From positions 248,001 through 312,000 of the forward strand of contig KV918780.1 of NCBI GenBank assembly GCA_002049455.2: a stretch of DNA of 64,000 bases, given 5' to 3'. The notes beneath the pieces were generated by a model, which searched no databases, had not been told where the DNA came from, and was given only the letters and a program-made list of their open reading frames with translations. Shown here piece after piece: positions 18,962 through 31,680 of this stretch (positions are counted from its first letter, which is position 1; each line of letters begins with the position of its first letter). The position numbers and the translations under genes were made by a program. This DNA comes from Porphyra umbilicalis (Eukaryota > Rhodophyta > Bangiophyceae > Bangiales > Bangiaceae).

Positions 18962-20600
18962 GGCCCCCGCCCCCGGGGGCGCCGCCGAGGGGAAATGGTG
19001 GGGCAGGGGCGGGCGGGGGGCGGGGCGGGGGGGGGCCGCCGCGGCCCCGCCCACCCAGCCCCGCCGCCGCCCCTCGGGGCGCCGCCCGCAGCCGTTACAC
19101 GCTCGGCGCCGAAAAAGGCGGCCACGACCCGCCGAGGGGGCCGGCGCCCGCCTCCCCGACGTGCGGGGCGACCGGCGCCGCTGGCCAATGCCCGCCGCGC
19201 GCCGATGGCCACGGTGGCGCGCGCGCGCGCGCGTGCGGCGCGCGTGGCGCCCGCCGCGGGCGCAGCCACAAATCAGGCGACGCCTCCCCGCGACCAATCT
19301 GGGGCGGCGGTCAGGTGTAAGCACCCCCCCCCCTCGGAGCGGGGCCGTGCGCGCCGGTCGCGCGCGGCCGCGCGCGCGTCGGGCGGCGCACACCCCCCCC
19401 AAACACCGTCTAGGAGGGGGGTGGACGGTGGCGACGCGGGCGGCGGCGGAAAAAAAAAAAAAAAAAAAATGCGCGAGCAAGACGACCACCCCCCGGCCGT
19501 TGTGGTGACGACGACGATGGTGGTGGCGACGGTGGGGGGGGGGATCGGCGGGAGGAAGGGGGGGGGGGGGAGGCGGCGGGCGGGGGGCGTGGGCAACGTG
19601 AACAGGCTCTGGGCGGGTGTTGAGGGGGGTGGTGGCGGACGACGGCGCGCCAAACACGCCCCCGGCCGCGCGCAGACGCGCGTGCGGGCCCCTTCGGGGG
19701 GGGGGGCGCGCGGCCCACAGCTGCGCGAGGGGTGCTGGCGTGCAGATTTGGATTCGGGCGGCGGCGCACAGCGCGTTGATGAAATCTCGTGTCAGGTTCC
19801 AAGGTATCTGCAACAAGGCCGAACCGTATTGCTGCTCGACCCCTTTGCGTTCAGAGAGAGATCGAAAATGAGTACATAACTCCTCTTTGCCCAATCTTTA
19901 AGGAGAAGTTCACATCCTTCGAGACATATGTTGCGAGACTCGCCGCAATGATCCCTCGGAGGTCTCGGGGAAGAAGTGGAGCAAGACCCTGACGGAGGAA
20001 AGGATGTGACACCGGCCAGCATTGAGGATACATGCCAAAGATGCATTGAAAGACACGGTCGCTTTATTGTTGCTCGGCGCGGGCACGGGTGGCAGAGCAG
20101 ACACGAAATCGATAAGAAAGCCACGGTGTGCTACAGAGTCACGCAGACATGTAGCTAACTGCACACAGCCGCAAACTCTGACAGAGCTACAGGCCACCGG
20201 ACAACAGCAAGCTCACCATGTCAGCGACTCGCGGACACCACGCATGCATGTGCGTATGACACAAGTTACTCGACTTCGATGTCAGCAACACCCATTGGTT
20301 TGCAAAGAAACAGAAGCCAAGAAAGAGGAAGCCATCGCACATATGCATGGTAAGGATACATGGGGGACGGGCGAGCGAACACGAAAAAGAAGTACGTGGT
20401 CAGTTCATCCAACCCATCCACCACCCACCCACCGCGCGCGTCACACTATCCACACTGCGCCAGTGTGGATCCCCACCCAATCGCCACCACCACTAGTCCA
20501 GCGACTGCAAACGTCGTCCGGCCCGTCGTAGAGTGACTCCCCCCCGCCCCCGTGCGAGCTGGAGAGAATGCGTGGGATGGAGGGGATGCAGATAAGAATA
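18962..20600. other. no confident gene; GC-rich tract with A-run
   Basis: The first 800 bp are again G/C-dominated with open frames in every direction, an alternating CG run near 19,213-19,230 and a long A-run at about 19,450-19,469 followed by TGCGCG, the same junction style as the A-run near 8,970. From about 19,780 base composition becomes balanced, and the frames seen are short and unrelated to known families. Confidence 0.5.
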
Positions 20601-20604
20601 CGAC

Positions 20605-20770
20605 AGGAACGAGGGCGGTCGGCAGGAGGGTGGGCGGGGCGATCGAACAGAGGGTGGCCGGGGCTTCCGGCCAGGAGGGTGGGTGGGGCGGTCGACCAGA
20701 GGGTGGGCGGGGCGGTCCGCCAGGAGGGTGGGCCGAGCGGTCGGCCAGGAGAGCGAGCGGGGATGTTGGC
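20605..20770. repeat. GGAGGGTGGGCGGGGCGGTC-type minisatellite
   Basis: Units of about 22-27 bp containing GAGGGTGGG(C/T)(G/C)GGGCGGTC repeat about six times with substitutions. The minus strand would encode Pro/Arg/Ser-rich repeats in several frames. No gene is called. Confidence 0.6.
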
Positions 20771-23700
20771 AGCACTTGTGCACTTGGGCGGCAGCCAGGA
20801 GCGGGGCTGGGGGCAGCATGGCAGTCACCTGCACACATGCCGAGGGCGCGCATTGGCGCCGCCCAGCACTTCGAATTATTACTAATCGCCCCGCTATCCC
20901 CAAGCACAAGGCTTGACGTTTTCCAGCCCGCTGGTTGGCTGCCCGGTTGACCGGGGGCGCATCCTGGGTCCCCATTGGTAGCAGACTATCATGCCAACAG
21001 GTACTGAACAAAGTCTGGCTGACACAAGCTACGACGGTGAGGCGTCCGAGCAGAGGTCTCCATGTGCCCGCAAGAATGCATACTGTGTACGCCAAGTCTG
21101 CCTTGAACTGGGTGTGAAGGGTGCCGTTTGATCGCGCAAGGAGGACCTGCCCCATGACCCTGCCAGAGCTCTGCACGGCAATGCCAGCAGCCGTCCCACT
21201 CTAGCGACACCGTTTGCGCCCCCATCCTCCCCGACCCCCTCGGCATGTATGTGCAGCCCCCCTCGCCCCCCCCCCCCTGCCAGCAGGAGAAAGGAGTGGG
21301 AGAGGACAGGAAAGGAGGCAAGCACAAGTGTCCGTGGTTGGGCGGTGCCCGCAGCTATTGGGAGTAGACGAGTACGCACATGGGTAGGGGTGACCAGGTG
21401 GGTGGGGTAAGAAGGTCTCTGGGGGTGTCAGAAAGCCTTCTCAGACAGGGCCTTTTAGAGATCGACACAGCGACATTTGCGAGGATGGTGTCACGAGGTT
21501 TGCTGCATGGAAAAACATTTCTCTCACGACCTCTCACGGTTCGCATATATTTTAAGTTCTCCGTGACCCAATTTGACAACGTGCTGTGCGGCTGACCCAC
21601 TGGCCAGGGAAGCCTGTTGGGAGGGGGGAGCAGCCACCTTTGGCGACACCCTCGGTTCGGGCCCGTCAACTGCCGAGGCGAAGGCCGCCTCTGCTAGCCT
21701 CCCAAAATTGCATGTAATTTACCGTGAGAGTGCCATTGGCTGATCTCGCATGCGTCACGGGCCCCGTGGAAGCGACGCTTCGCCGCTGCGCCACCGCCAC
21801 CGCCACGCCCGCCGTGAGCGCCGGCGCCCCGCACCAGCCCCAGTTGTCCCCCCCCCCCCCAGTTTCCCTCCCCCCCCGCTTGTCCCCCACCCCACTTGTC
21901 TCCCCCCACTTGATGCCGAGCGGCGCGCCAGAGAAGTCGGCGAGTACCAAAAACGGCACCATGGTGACCAACGCGCCGCAGGCGGGGACCCACGCCGTAC
22001 CCCTACCGCCGCCGGCTTCCCCGCCGGTTGCTCTCGGTGCCGCCTTGTTCCGCTTCCATGGAGGCATGGCTGACCCCGGGCTGCATGGTGGGAAGGAGCC
22101 GATGTGTCAAGTCTGCGCTGTTCCCGCCGCCTGCGGCCGCTCTGCCCGCCAGACGATCCTACTGTACCACTTTGTACGATCCGTGCCGCGTGTTGCACTC
22201 CGCCGCCCGCACACAATCGCCCGCATGTTGAGCGCGTAGCAGCGCTACCTGTGGGCTCTATGAGGGTGTCCAGCGCGCCAATGCAGCGTCGCTTCACACC
22301 CCGTCCCCCCCTCGGCGTACCAAAAAACGTAGCCAAAAACCATCGTGGCCAGCACTGGATGGTTCCCCGCCACTGCCAGTAGCGCCGCCGCCGCCGCCCC
22401 GCGCAAGGGTGACAGGCCCCTCGTCCCCTGCCCGCCGCGTACCGCCACCCATCCTCTCGCTATCGTCACTGCCAACGGCGTCCGCCAGCCGTCACCCCGC
22501 GTCGACCGACGCCAAAAGTGGCCGCGCGGCCTCTGCCGGCGGGGGGGAGAGGTGTGGAGACGGCAGCGGCCGTGGCAGCCGCCGCCGTCCCGTCCGTCAA
22601 GCGACACGGAGGCGTGCAAGCGACGTGAACTGTTGCTTGTGGACATATCAACGATTAGCGTTGAATAACCAGCCAAACCTCGAGATCGGGATACCTGTTC
22701 TTGGCGGAGAGTTGGCTGAATCTGGTTGGTCTGGGCATGACAGCTAAAATACCTACTTTTCATCTAGATTGAAAATAGGAGCAGCGCCCCCAAAATTGGG
22801 GCGCACAAGCAACCCTAGCTAGCTAGCCGAGATGCAGCTGTTCTCCCAAAAATCTCGCACGCCAACTGCTGCACAACTCTTACAAATCGGCCTTCACGGG
22901 GTCGCAGTCGGCGTGTGAGGTTTTTGAGAGAATGGCTGTATTTTCATTCACAGACCCCCAGGAAAAAGCGCGTGCAAGCACATGCAAGCTGGCTTGTGAT
23001 GCTTGTTACGTTTCTGCGCTGCAGGACGCTACAGTCTGTACAAGCCTGTTGCGGTGCTCGTACAAGGCGCTTCCAGGCGTTTCCGGCGATGCGGGAAAGG
23101 ATCACAGCGACGCGCGTCGAGTGCTCTTTTCAAGCACCACTGGCCGCATGACCGGAATCGCCCGGAGGACGCTTGCATGGCTCCTCAAGTACAGAAAAGA
23201 GCCCTCTCTATGTTGCTGCACGCACACCACCGACACGGCACCGACACAAGAGCGACGTTGTAGGCAATAGCCGACTCCCTGTGGTTTTGTTGCGAATCCA
23301 TGCCCAGCAAGAAATCCACTCAAATGTCCCGTCGACCGGGTCGATCATCCCCACGGGCACGTCCATCCAACATGCCGGTGCTCCCCGTCCTCCACAACGG
23401 CGCCACCTACCCGATACCCGTCGCCCGACACGTTTGACTCGTCCCGGTGGCTGGCGCCGACCGCCACGGGCGGGGCGGCGGCCACTCGGCCGCCGACCAG
23501 CGCGCCGCACGCGCGCACTTGATGGTCTTTTCGTAAAGGGCCCTGCACGCTTCCGAGCCAAGTCATGGCGGCGGTGGAGGCCACGGCGGTTTTCCGTCTC
23601 CCTCGGGGACCTTCTCGCCTCACACGAACGATCTTCCGTCCCACACAACCGACTTTTTCCGTCTCACACAGACGATGGGCCGTCTCCGACGGGGGCGCGC

Positions 23701-24241
23701 CGCAGCCCAGACCCCGTGGGCCCGTACGTCTGGCGGCTTGACGGCGAGTCGGCTCGCTTGCCGCTCGTGTTGCTGGCCACGAGGCGCCTGGAGGGCGAGA
23801 TGACGGCGCTGGCGGGCGCCACGCGCTCGGAGGAGGGGGTGTGCGTGGCTTTGGCGGACGTGCTCGCGTCGCCGGTGGAGGGCGTGCCCCGCTCCAACCA
23901 GTTGGCTTGTTCGCGACCACGGACACGGTTGGAGCGCCTCTGCGCGCAGAGCCGACACCCTTGTCCATGATTGAAAAGAGGGCCCCTTCACCCACGCGGC
24001 TGTCCCGCCACACCACACGCGCCCCCTCCCTCGTCCACAGCCCTCTTTCCGTCCACACGGCAGAATCACCACCGCAACCGACAGGGCGACTGCCCCTCGT
24101 TCACGTTGTGCGAGCAGCCCCCCCCCCCCCCCCCCACCGACCCCCGCCGCCACCGCCCGCCACCGCCGCGCGCCGAGCGCCGCTGGGTCCGTGACGCTCC
24201 GTGGCGCCGCCGCCCGCGGTCGCGTCGTCCCCACCAGTGGT
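20771..24241. other. no confident gene; scattered protein-like fragments on minus strand
   Basis: No complete gene is supported. On the minus strand near 22,395-22,290 one frame reads ATMVFGYVFWYAEGGTG, and near 21,975-21,900 another reads TMVPFLVLADFSGAPLG. Both look like membrane-helix pieces and could be exons or a decayed membrane-protein gene. A CT-rich leader-like tract lies near 21,845-21,905. Around 23,340-23,590 the minus strand also has protein-like stretches in changing frames. None matches a family I can name. Confidence 0.35.
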
Positions 24242-25991
24242 GGCATCACCGCCGCCCGCCGACGGCGCCGCCGACCCGCCGTCGCCGCCCGCCCTGCGTC
24301 CGCCGCGCGGTCGCCAACCGTGGCGCCACACCCGCCGCCGCCACCGCCGCCGCGTGCGGCAAATGACGCTGCCGCCCGCCGGCGCACCGGCAACCGCCGC
24401 CGGCCGCCCGTCGCGGCGTGGCGGCGCGCCGCCGCCGCCACTACCGACGGCGGGGGCCCGCGGCCGCCACGCTAGGCGGGCGTCGCGTCCCCGCTGCCCC
24501 CCCCCCCCCCGTCTCGCGCGGGGCCCACCGTGTGGGCGGCGGCGGCGGCGGTGCTGACGCCGGTCCCCACAAACAGAAACGCCACCGCCGCCGGTCGGCC
24601 GCCGCTTCTAGCGCAGGGGAGGGGGGGGGGAGGAGGGGGGGGGAGGGGGGAGGGGGCGCCCCTACCACCTGCGTGGTGCCAGAGGCCGCGTAGGCGCCGC
24701 CGCCCGTGCCGCCCGACGGCGCCGACGGCGCGGCGGCCGGTCGCGTCCATGCGCCACCGCCAGGCCCACGCGCGCGCGCAGACTCAATCCTCCCCCCCCC
24801 CCTCCTGGGCGCGCCGTCGACCGGCGATGCGATCTTGGCGGCACCGACGCCGCGCGCCTCCAGTGGCGGCACCCGCCGACAGCGCCACCATCGCACCGCC
24901 GCCGACAGGCGATCAACCATGAGCGGGGCGGGGCTGATCAGAGTCCACACCTGCGGCGCCCGTACCACTCGTCAACGACCAGTCCACCTCTAGCTAGCCA
25001 GAGACTGTCCGCTGCAGGGGGGGGGGGGGGGGATACGGCGGGATGGTCGGTTGGCTGTTTTCGCAACGTGGCCTGTGCCGAATGGGAGCAGTGAAGCTGC
25101 GCGGCCTCCTTCTGCCCCAGGCGTAGACAGCCTCCGCAGCATCCACTTCTGCGGTCAGAGCGGAGAACAGGGCAGCCGTTCTTGCACAGCCGTTGACGCA
25201 AGAACCGCATCGCTTTTTTATATATGCAAAAGGCAACAACGCGTGCGGGTCTGTGTAGAAACGACACGAATTTTAGTATCGTTCCCCCACTGTTGAGGGG
25301 GCGCGCGCGCTGCCACGAGGGGGCGCGCACGGAGCCGGGCGGGGGGGACACGCCGCCCGCCACTGCCATCGTGCCGACGGCGGCGGTCCCGGGACGCGGG
25401 GCTTTGTCGTCGCGAGGCGGGCGTGGCGCCCCCGCCTCGCCAGCCGCGCGCCTCTGGCGGCTCGACGCGCCAGCTGGCGCGGCGGGCCCGCAGCGCCAGC
25501 TGGCGCGGTGGGGCACCACCCCCCCCCCGCCCCCCCCCGTCGCGCCAGTCGTCCACGAGGTGCTCCCGCACCCAGCGCGTTTCCCCGCCGGCACGGCGGC
25601 CGCGCGGGTGGCCGCAGCCGCCTGAGCGGCGCTCCCCCTGCCCCCCCTTGCCCCCCCTTGGGGAGGGCGGCCGCCCCGCTGCGTCTCACTGGCGGAGCCG
25701 CGGGCGCGGTCGCGGCGCATCCGCGGGCGCGCACGGTACCGACGACACTCGCTGCCGTGCGGGCACTCCGTGACACCCCAGCGGTGGCGTTGATCCGCAC
25801 GCACCCGGCGCGCGCGGCGGTCGTTACGGGCGCGTGTGTGCCCCCGTCTGTGGTGGCGGCGCATACCCGCCGCCGAGTGTTGTCGCCCGCATTGCCGACG
25901 TCAGACGTGGGGGGGCGGGAGGGAGCACCGGATGCCCTCCCCACGCTCAACCCGCATGTGCAACCGCACTCTTGGCGACGCACGTCCGTGT

Positions 25992-26341
25992 GGGCACCTC
26001 CTACCTCGCCCAAAACGCTGGCATCCAGAGGCTGGGTTTCGTCCTTCCTGGCGCCGTCGACGGTTATACGGGGAGGTGCGGCGAGCGCACCAGTCGCTGG
26101 ATACAGTGGTCTCCGCGCCGCCCGTGACTCACAGCTTGCGATAGGCACCTCTTGCAGGTCGCACCAGGGCACCTCCTACCTCGCCCAAAACGCTGGCATC
26201 CAGAGGCTGGGTTTCGTCCTTCCTGGCGCCGTCGACGGTTATACGGGGAGGTGCGGCGAGCGCACCAGTCGCTGGATACAGTGGTCTCCGCGCCGCCCGT
26301 GACTCACAGCTTGCGATAGGCACCTCTTGCAGGTCGCACCA
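25992..26341. repeat. 175-bp direct repeat (two perfect units), copy 1
   Basis: The unit starting GGGCACCTCCTACCTCGCCC at 25,992 recurs at 26,167 and ends at 26,341, giving two adjacent 175-bp units that look identical by eye. It lies about 375 bp beyond the 3' end of the secreted-protein gene. No coding role is evident. Confidence 0.85.
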
Positions 26342-26715
26342 GAGTTCCGTTTAGCCGCCAACGTGTTGACTCGGCGGCAATGTCCACGGAATGTAATGTA
26401 TCGGCGTTTGTACGGCTATTGGCGATTCCCTCGCACGTCCCTCGTCGCACACCGCACACTGGAGATGACCCAGAACCGCAGCTAAGAAGCAAAAAAAACC
26501 TCGTCACCCACCAATGAAGGTCAATGGCCGGTCGTGCAGGCCCACCAAAGAGCTCGCCACGCCGGCACTACATTGTTGTAGCACTCGGTACGCGGTCCCG
26601 TTGTCACCAAGGGGCGGATGTGGACCAGCCCCCGTCGACACCCACCGCCGACCACCAACCGCCGCCCGTCGCCTCCTGTACGAGCGGAGCCACAACCATG
26701 GCGCCCGTGCGGGGC

Positions 26716-27225
26716 CTAGGTGTGGAACACGATGCACTTCTTGATCTTCTTGCATACCAATTTGACGCAGATCTTGTGGTAGAATGTGCGGCTGACCCCA
26801 TCGACATTGTTGGCGTCGCGTGCCGCCGCGTCGATGTCGTCTTCCGCAGCGCCCGGGTTGACTGCGGCGACCCCGCCGTTGGCGTCAGGGGCGTCGAGCT
26901 TGTGCAGCACATACCTATGACGGCACTTGAAGAAGACACGCTTGCACACCTTGAACACCCTGAACTTCTTGCACACGAAGAATGTTCGGTCAGACGCGCC
27001 GTCCAGCGCCTCCTTGTCCGCGGCCGCGTCGGCGCCCTTAACGACCGTGGCGGCGTTTTTGGCCGCCCCCACGCGCGCCACGGCCGACGTCAATTCGGCG
27101 ATGGCGGGGGTGTCCACGGCGGACGAGGTCATGGCGGGCATGGCGGCACCGTCGGTGGATACGGAGGCCGTGAGGAGGACAAGGCCAGCCATGGCCACGG
27201 CGAGGAATTGCTTGAGCGGCGCCAT
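26716..27225 (-). CDS. secreted six-cysteine, lysine-rich small protein, copy 1
   Basis: Family not recognised. The 169-residue product begins with a clear signal peptide (MAPLKQFLAVAMAGLVLLTA, cleavage near residue 27). An Ala-rich, mildly acidic segment to about residue 78 follows, then a strongly basic block RTFFVCKKFRVFKVCKRVF with a third Cys at KCRHRYV, an acidic linker, and a second basic block RTFYHKICVKLVCKKIKKC. The mature chain has six cysteines, three per block, and alternating basic/hydrophobic residues typical of amphipathic beta strands. Both blocks open with RTF(F/Y), so they look like an internal duplication. Plausible roles are binding acidic wall polysaccharide or membrane-directed defence; both are inference. 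A TATA box lies about 170 bp upstream. The protein is identical to the copy at 32,405-32,914. Confidence 0.8.
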   Translation of the reverse strand: MAPLKQFLAVAMAGLVLLTASVSTDGAAMPAMTSSAVDTPAIAELTSAVARVGAAKNAATVVKGADAAADKEALDGASDRTFFVCKKFRVFKVCKRVFFKCRHRYVLHKLDAPDANGGVAAVNPGAAEDDIDAAARDANNVDGVSRTFYHKICVKLVCKKIKKCIVFHT

Positions 27226-27397
27226 GGTGGTGGACGGTTGGACGTGGGGGGTGGGGTGGGGGGGGAGCTAGGGTGGCGAGAGGAGGGAATGTGGCTCAGG
27301 GACCGTGCGCGAGCCGTGCGGAAGCCGGGCGGGTGGTGTTGCAAGACTGGTCGGTGAGATGCTGAGTTCAGACGATCGTGGCAGGCCTCGTCGGCGG

Positions 27398-27407
27398 CCT
27401 TTATATA
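27398..27407 (-). promoter_or_regulatory. TATA box of secreted-protein gene, copy 1
   Basis: On the minus strand the sequence reads TATATAAAGG, about 170 bp upstream of the ATG at 27,225. It is one of the very few TATA-type elements in a GC-rich neighbourhood and is correctly oriented, implying a 5' leader of roughly 140 bases. Confidence 0.65.
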
Positions 27408-29930
27408 CGCTTGGTCGAGAGCGCAAGCGCCCACCAGAACCCGCACCTCGTCTGCACCTCCAGGCCCACAACGAAACGCCGGGCAGACCCTGGCCCAGGA
27501 GCAACGCTCGCGCAAGCAACATGCCAGGTGCGCCTGGACTCGCACTCGGGCACGTCTCAGACGCGGAATGCGCCCGCGAGGTGCGCCAGCCCACCAGGGG
27601 GCGGTCCTCGTCGACGGCCGTGTCTCGGCCTCTGTCCCCCTCAGCTTCTCCCATGTGCATGGAAGAGGTCGGGGGGGGCAGAGTGCTGATGCTAGCGTCA
27701 GGGTACACGCTCGACGTATGCAAAGCGTGTACGCTAACGCGAGCACCACCAAGGACGAGAGGAATCGAGTCGGGCACGAAACCAGCCCAACTATCCTACG
27801 GTGCTCGGATCACGCGACTCTTCACCTCGTCGGCTGAGGGGCACCCGCGAGTGGTGTCGCCAACGGGCGGCGTGGATCAGCCCGCTCGCCAAGCCTCGTC
27901 GACCTGACAAGACCAACTCTATCGGTGCCCCATTTCGTCGCGGCTCATGGCGCGCTCATGGTCTAATGCCTCGTCATTGGTGTTGAAACAGTACAAGTAG
28001 GTGGCAGCTGCCGAGGAAGGACCCTGATGTTCAGGAAGTGTTCCAAGCGGTTCCAACGATATGTTTATTGACTGAGTATTTTTTGAAAACCCTTTCACTT
28101 ATTCGCGCGATGCGATCAGACTGAAAATGGGCAGATTATGATCAGGGGGGTAGTGCGAGCGTCGACGCAGGCAGAGCATGATCCACCTCTTGGCACGTGG
28201 AGATGCGAGAACGGGCAGCTTAAAATGCGGGGTCCGAGGTACTCTTGAGGTGGACGCACGAGGTAGTGGCGAAGACGGCGCCCGCACCTGCCCGTGGCCG
28301 CTCCGGTCGCCTTCCGGGTGGCTTTCGGTCCGGCGCTGCCCAGCGTCGAAGCGGCACCCTCGACCACTGTACTGGAGTCTCGGGAGCGGGGAAATGCCAT
28401 TTAGATTCCCTAGCGGTGCCGCCCCTTCCGGCGTGACGCTGGCGTCCGGACTGGTTGACGGGAGGCCTTTCATGCGGTCGCAGACGCGCGTTTGGCGCCA
28501 CACCAGCCCATCCACAGTCACTAGGGGCGCAAACAGTTGGCACGTATGAGGTCTGGATAGTATTCTGGCGGCGATGCCAGCCTGTCTTAGTTGGTGCAGA
28601 TAGAGAGAAGGAGGATGTCAGCGAGCTGCATGGACCTTTGCCCGGAAGGAAAAAACCGTCCAGAATATCGCGATTTCTGGCATGGAATCCAAGGTAATCT
28701 ACTACAACCCTCATAAAGCGAGCGCTTCTTTCAGGATTCTGGGGTACTGTACATCCGAAGAGGTTAAGAGAAATTGATACCGTCAGGCTTCGAAGTTGTT
28801 GATGCCATCAACTACCAACACATCTGGACGATCCACATGATGCGGATCGTCCAGTTCTTTCGGTCCAGACCTGCAGATCGACACTCGAGCTTGGACACTT
28901 GCAGACACCCTGACACTAGGCGCTGCGCAAACCGCGCTGATGAGTCCACTGATCTGGGAAAAGGCGGAGTCCCTGTGTCCCGCACGAATGTTGCAAAAGA
29001 TGTTGTCGCGCAAGAGTGCCATGACGCGTCGCCTCCTCGGCTCCGCTCTGTTCGCCTCGTTTTTAGTCTGTGCCTGGCAGGCGAGAGGCCGCCACGTCTC
29101 GCCCCGTTGCTACCCACCAGATACCTCCCACACCCGTGGACCTCGCATCACGGAAATAACCTGGCCACCTTATTGCAGGCTGCTCAATTTTGGCGGTACA
29201 GAACAAGACTGGGACAAGAGTGGTTTTCATGAAACTCGAACAAGTCCGCATTTTGTTCGCATTTGTTAACCATATTTTCAAGACTCGTGCACAGTGAATT
29301 TAAATTGAAGTCGGCGCACAGAAGCAAGGACCACGGCCGTCGTGGACGACGCAATCGTCACGTCCACTGCCGCCTCCCCCATCCAGGGTTGAGAGGGGAT
29401 ACTTATGGTCGGATTAATACACCTGAATTTTTACTGTATTAATGCAAACCATGGATCGGCAGACTATAATTGTGCAACGTGTGCACCACGTGTTGGTAGT
29501 TGCTTTCCATTTACTCATGTGAAGATGAAGTTAAGTACTCTAATTGAAGTCGGCGCTTGGGGAGGGGGGGGGCGTCGGGGGTGGGAGTGGTTCGGGTGTG
29601 GCGGGATGGGTGGCCTGGACGTGGGGGGGAGTGGGCCCCTGTTGTGCCCCCCGCTCTTATGTGGAGGGGGGGGGTAGGCGGTGGGCGACGGCCGCGCATG
29701 AGCACTGTGCACCTGGGAGGGGGGCTCGGCCAGGCGGCGGGCAGTGTGGCGTGCGGGGCAGGCACGGGCTCCCGGCGGAAGCTGTGCCCGCAGGCCCCCC
29801 CAGTGCTCCAGCCACAACGCCCTCTGGCGACACAGCCAGTGCCGCCGCCCCCCGCGAAATGGCTGCCTGGCATTGCCCGCAGCGCCGCCCGTCCCAGCGA
29901 AACGGCTGCCTGGCATAGCCTGCAGTTCCC
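27408..29930. other. noncoding part of duplicated unit, copy 1
   Basis: About 2.5 kb with no supportable gene. It holds a strong small hairpin (28,824-28,854), a word AATTGAAGTCGGCGC present at 29,303 and again near 29,540, and a GC-rich end with a repeat built on GCGAAACGGCTGCCTGGCAT (29,855-29,930). Open frames are short and have no recognisable domain. Confidence 0.5.
28824..28854. repeat. 11-bp perfect hairpin, copy 1
   Basis: CTGGACGATCC and GGATCGTCCAG are perfect inverted arms around a nine-base loop. The same hairpin occurs in copy 2 at 34,513-34,543. Function is unknown; it could be an operator-like site or an RNA stem. Confidence 0.6.
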
Positions 29931-31680
29931 GGCATCACCGCCGCCCGCCGACGGCGCCGCCGACCCGCCGTCGCCGCCCGCCCTGCGTCCGCCGCGCGGT
30001 CGCCAACCGTGGCGCCACACCCGCCGCCGCCACCGCCGCCGCGTGCGGCAAATGACGCTGCCGCCCGCCGGCGCACCGGCAACCGCCGCCGGCCGCCCGT
30101 CGCGGCGTGGCGGCGCGCCGCCGCCGCCACTACCGACGGCGGGGGCCCGCGGCCGCCACGCTAGGCGGGCGTCGCGTCCCCGCTGCCCCCCCCCCCCCCG
30201 TCTCGCGCGGGGCCCACCGTGTGGGCGGCGGCGGCGGCGGTGCTGACGCCGGTCCCCACAAACAGAAACGCCACCGCCGCCGGTCGGCCGCCGCTTCTAG
30301 CGCAGGGGAGGGGGGGGGGAGGAGGGGGGGGGAGGGGGGAGGGGGCGCCCCTACCACCTGCGTGGTGCCAGAGGCCGCGTAGGCGCCGCCGCCCGTGCCG
30401 CCCGACGGCGCCGACGGCGCGGCGGCCGGTCGCGTCCATGCGCCACCGCCAGGCCCACGCGCGCGCGCAGACTCAATCCTCCCCCCCCCCTCCTGGGCGC
30501 GCCGTCGACCGGCGATGCGATCTTGGCGGCACCGACGCCGCGCGCCTCCAGTGGCGGCACCCGCCGACAGCGCCACCATCGCACCGCCGCCGACAGGCGA
30601 TCAACCATGAGCGGGGCGGGGCTGATCAGAGTCCACACCTGCGGCGCCCGTACCACTCGTCAACGACCAGTCCACCTCTAGCTAGCCAGAGACTGTCCGC
30701 TGCAGGGGGGGGGGGGGGGGATACGGCGGGATGGTCGGTTGGCTGTTTTCGCAACGTGGCCTGTGCCGAATGGGAGCAGTGAAGCTGCGCGGCCTCCTTC
30801 TGCCCCAGGCGTAGACAGCCTCCGCAGCATCCACTTCTGCGGTCAGAGCGGAGAACAGGGCAGCCGTTCTTGCACAGCCGTTGACGCAAGAACCGCATCG
30901 CTTTTTTATATATGCAAAAGGCAACAACGCGTGCGGGTCTGTGTAGAAACGACACGAATTTTAGTATCGTTCCCCCACTGTTGAGGGGGCGCGCGCGCTG
31001 CCACGAGGGGGCGCGCACGGAGCCGGGGGGGGGGGACACGCCGCCCGCCACTGCCATCGTGCCGACGGCGGCGGTCCCGGGACGCGGGGCTTTGTCGTCG
31101 CGAGGCGGGCGTGGCGCCCCCGCCTCGCCAGCCGCGCGCCTCTGGCGGCTCGACGCGCCAGCTGGCGCGGCGGGCCCGCAGCGCCAGCTGGCGCGGTGGG
31201 GCACCACCCCCCCCCCGCCCCCCCCCGTCGCGCCAGTCGTCCACGAGGTGCTCCCGCACCCAGCGCGTTTCCCCGCCGGCACGGCGGCCGCGCGGGTGGC
31301 CGCAGCCGCCTGAGCGGCGCTCCCCCTGCCCCCCCCTTGCCCCCCCTTGGGGAGGGCGGCCGCCCCGCTGCGTCTCACTGGCGGAGCCGCGGGCGCGGTC
31401 GCGGCGCATCCGCGGGCGCGCACGGTACCGACGACACTCGCTGCCGTGCGGGCACTCCGTGACACCCCAGCGGTGGCGTTGATCCGCACGCACCCGGCGC
31501 GCGCGGCGGTCGTTACGGGCGCGTGTGTGCCCCCGTCTGTGGTGGCGGCGCATACCCGCCGCCGAGTGTTGTCGCCCGCATTGCCGACGTCAGACGTGGG
31601 GGGGCGGGAGGGAGCACCGGATGCCCTCCCCACGCTCAACCCGCATGTGCAACCGCACTCTTGGCGACGCACGTCCGTGT

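Larger units (their letters stand above)
24242..29930. repeat. tandem segmental duplication, copy 1 (5,689 bp)
   Basis: Every base here pairs with the sequence 5,689 bp downstream. By eye I find only four substitutions (C25340/G31029, A26485/C32174, T28953/C34642, G28964/T34653) and three homopolymer length changes (C run near 24,791, C run near 25,631, G run near 29,666). The right junction falls in a small repeat (GGCTGCCTGGCAT), which ends with the CAGTTCCC where copy 2 begins. Content per copy: GC-rich low-complexity DNA, a 175-bp direct repeat, one secreted cysteine/lysine-rich protein gene (minus), and about 2 kb of more balanced noncoding DNA. Confidence 0.9.

Noticed and set aside
19000-19894. 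N-terminal extension of the TADA1-like frame to 19,894
   Set aside because: The upstream part is noise from a G/C-rich tract, and the conserved domain begins just after the ATG at 18,961.
26524-27357. 277-codon plus frame over the secreted-protein gene
   Set aside because: Shadow of the minus-strand gene, which has a signal peptide, TATA box and biased composition.
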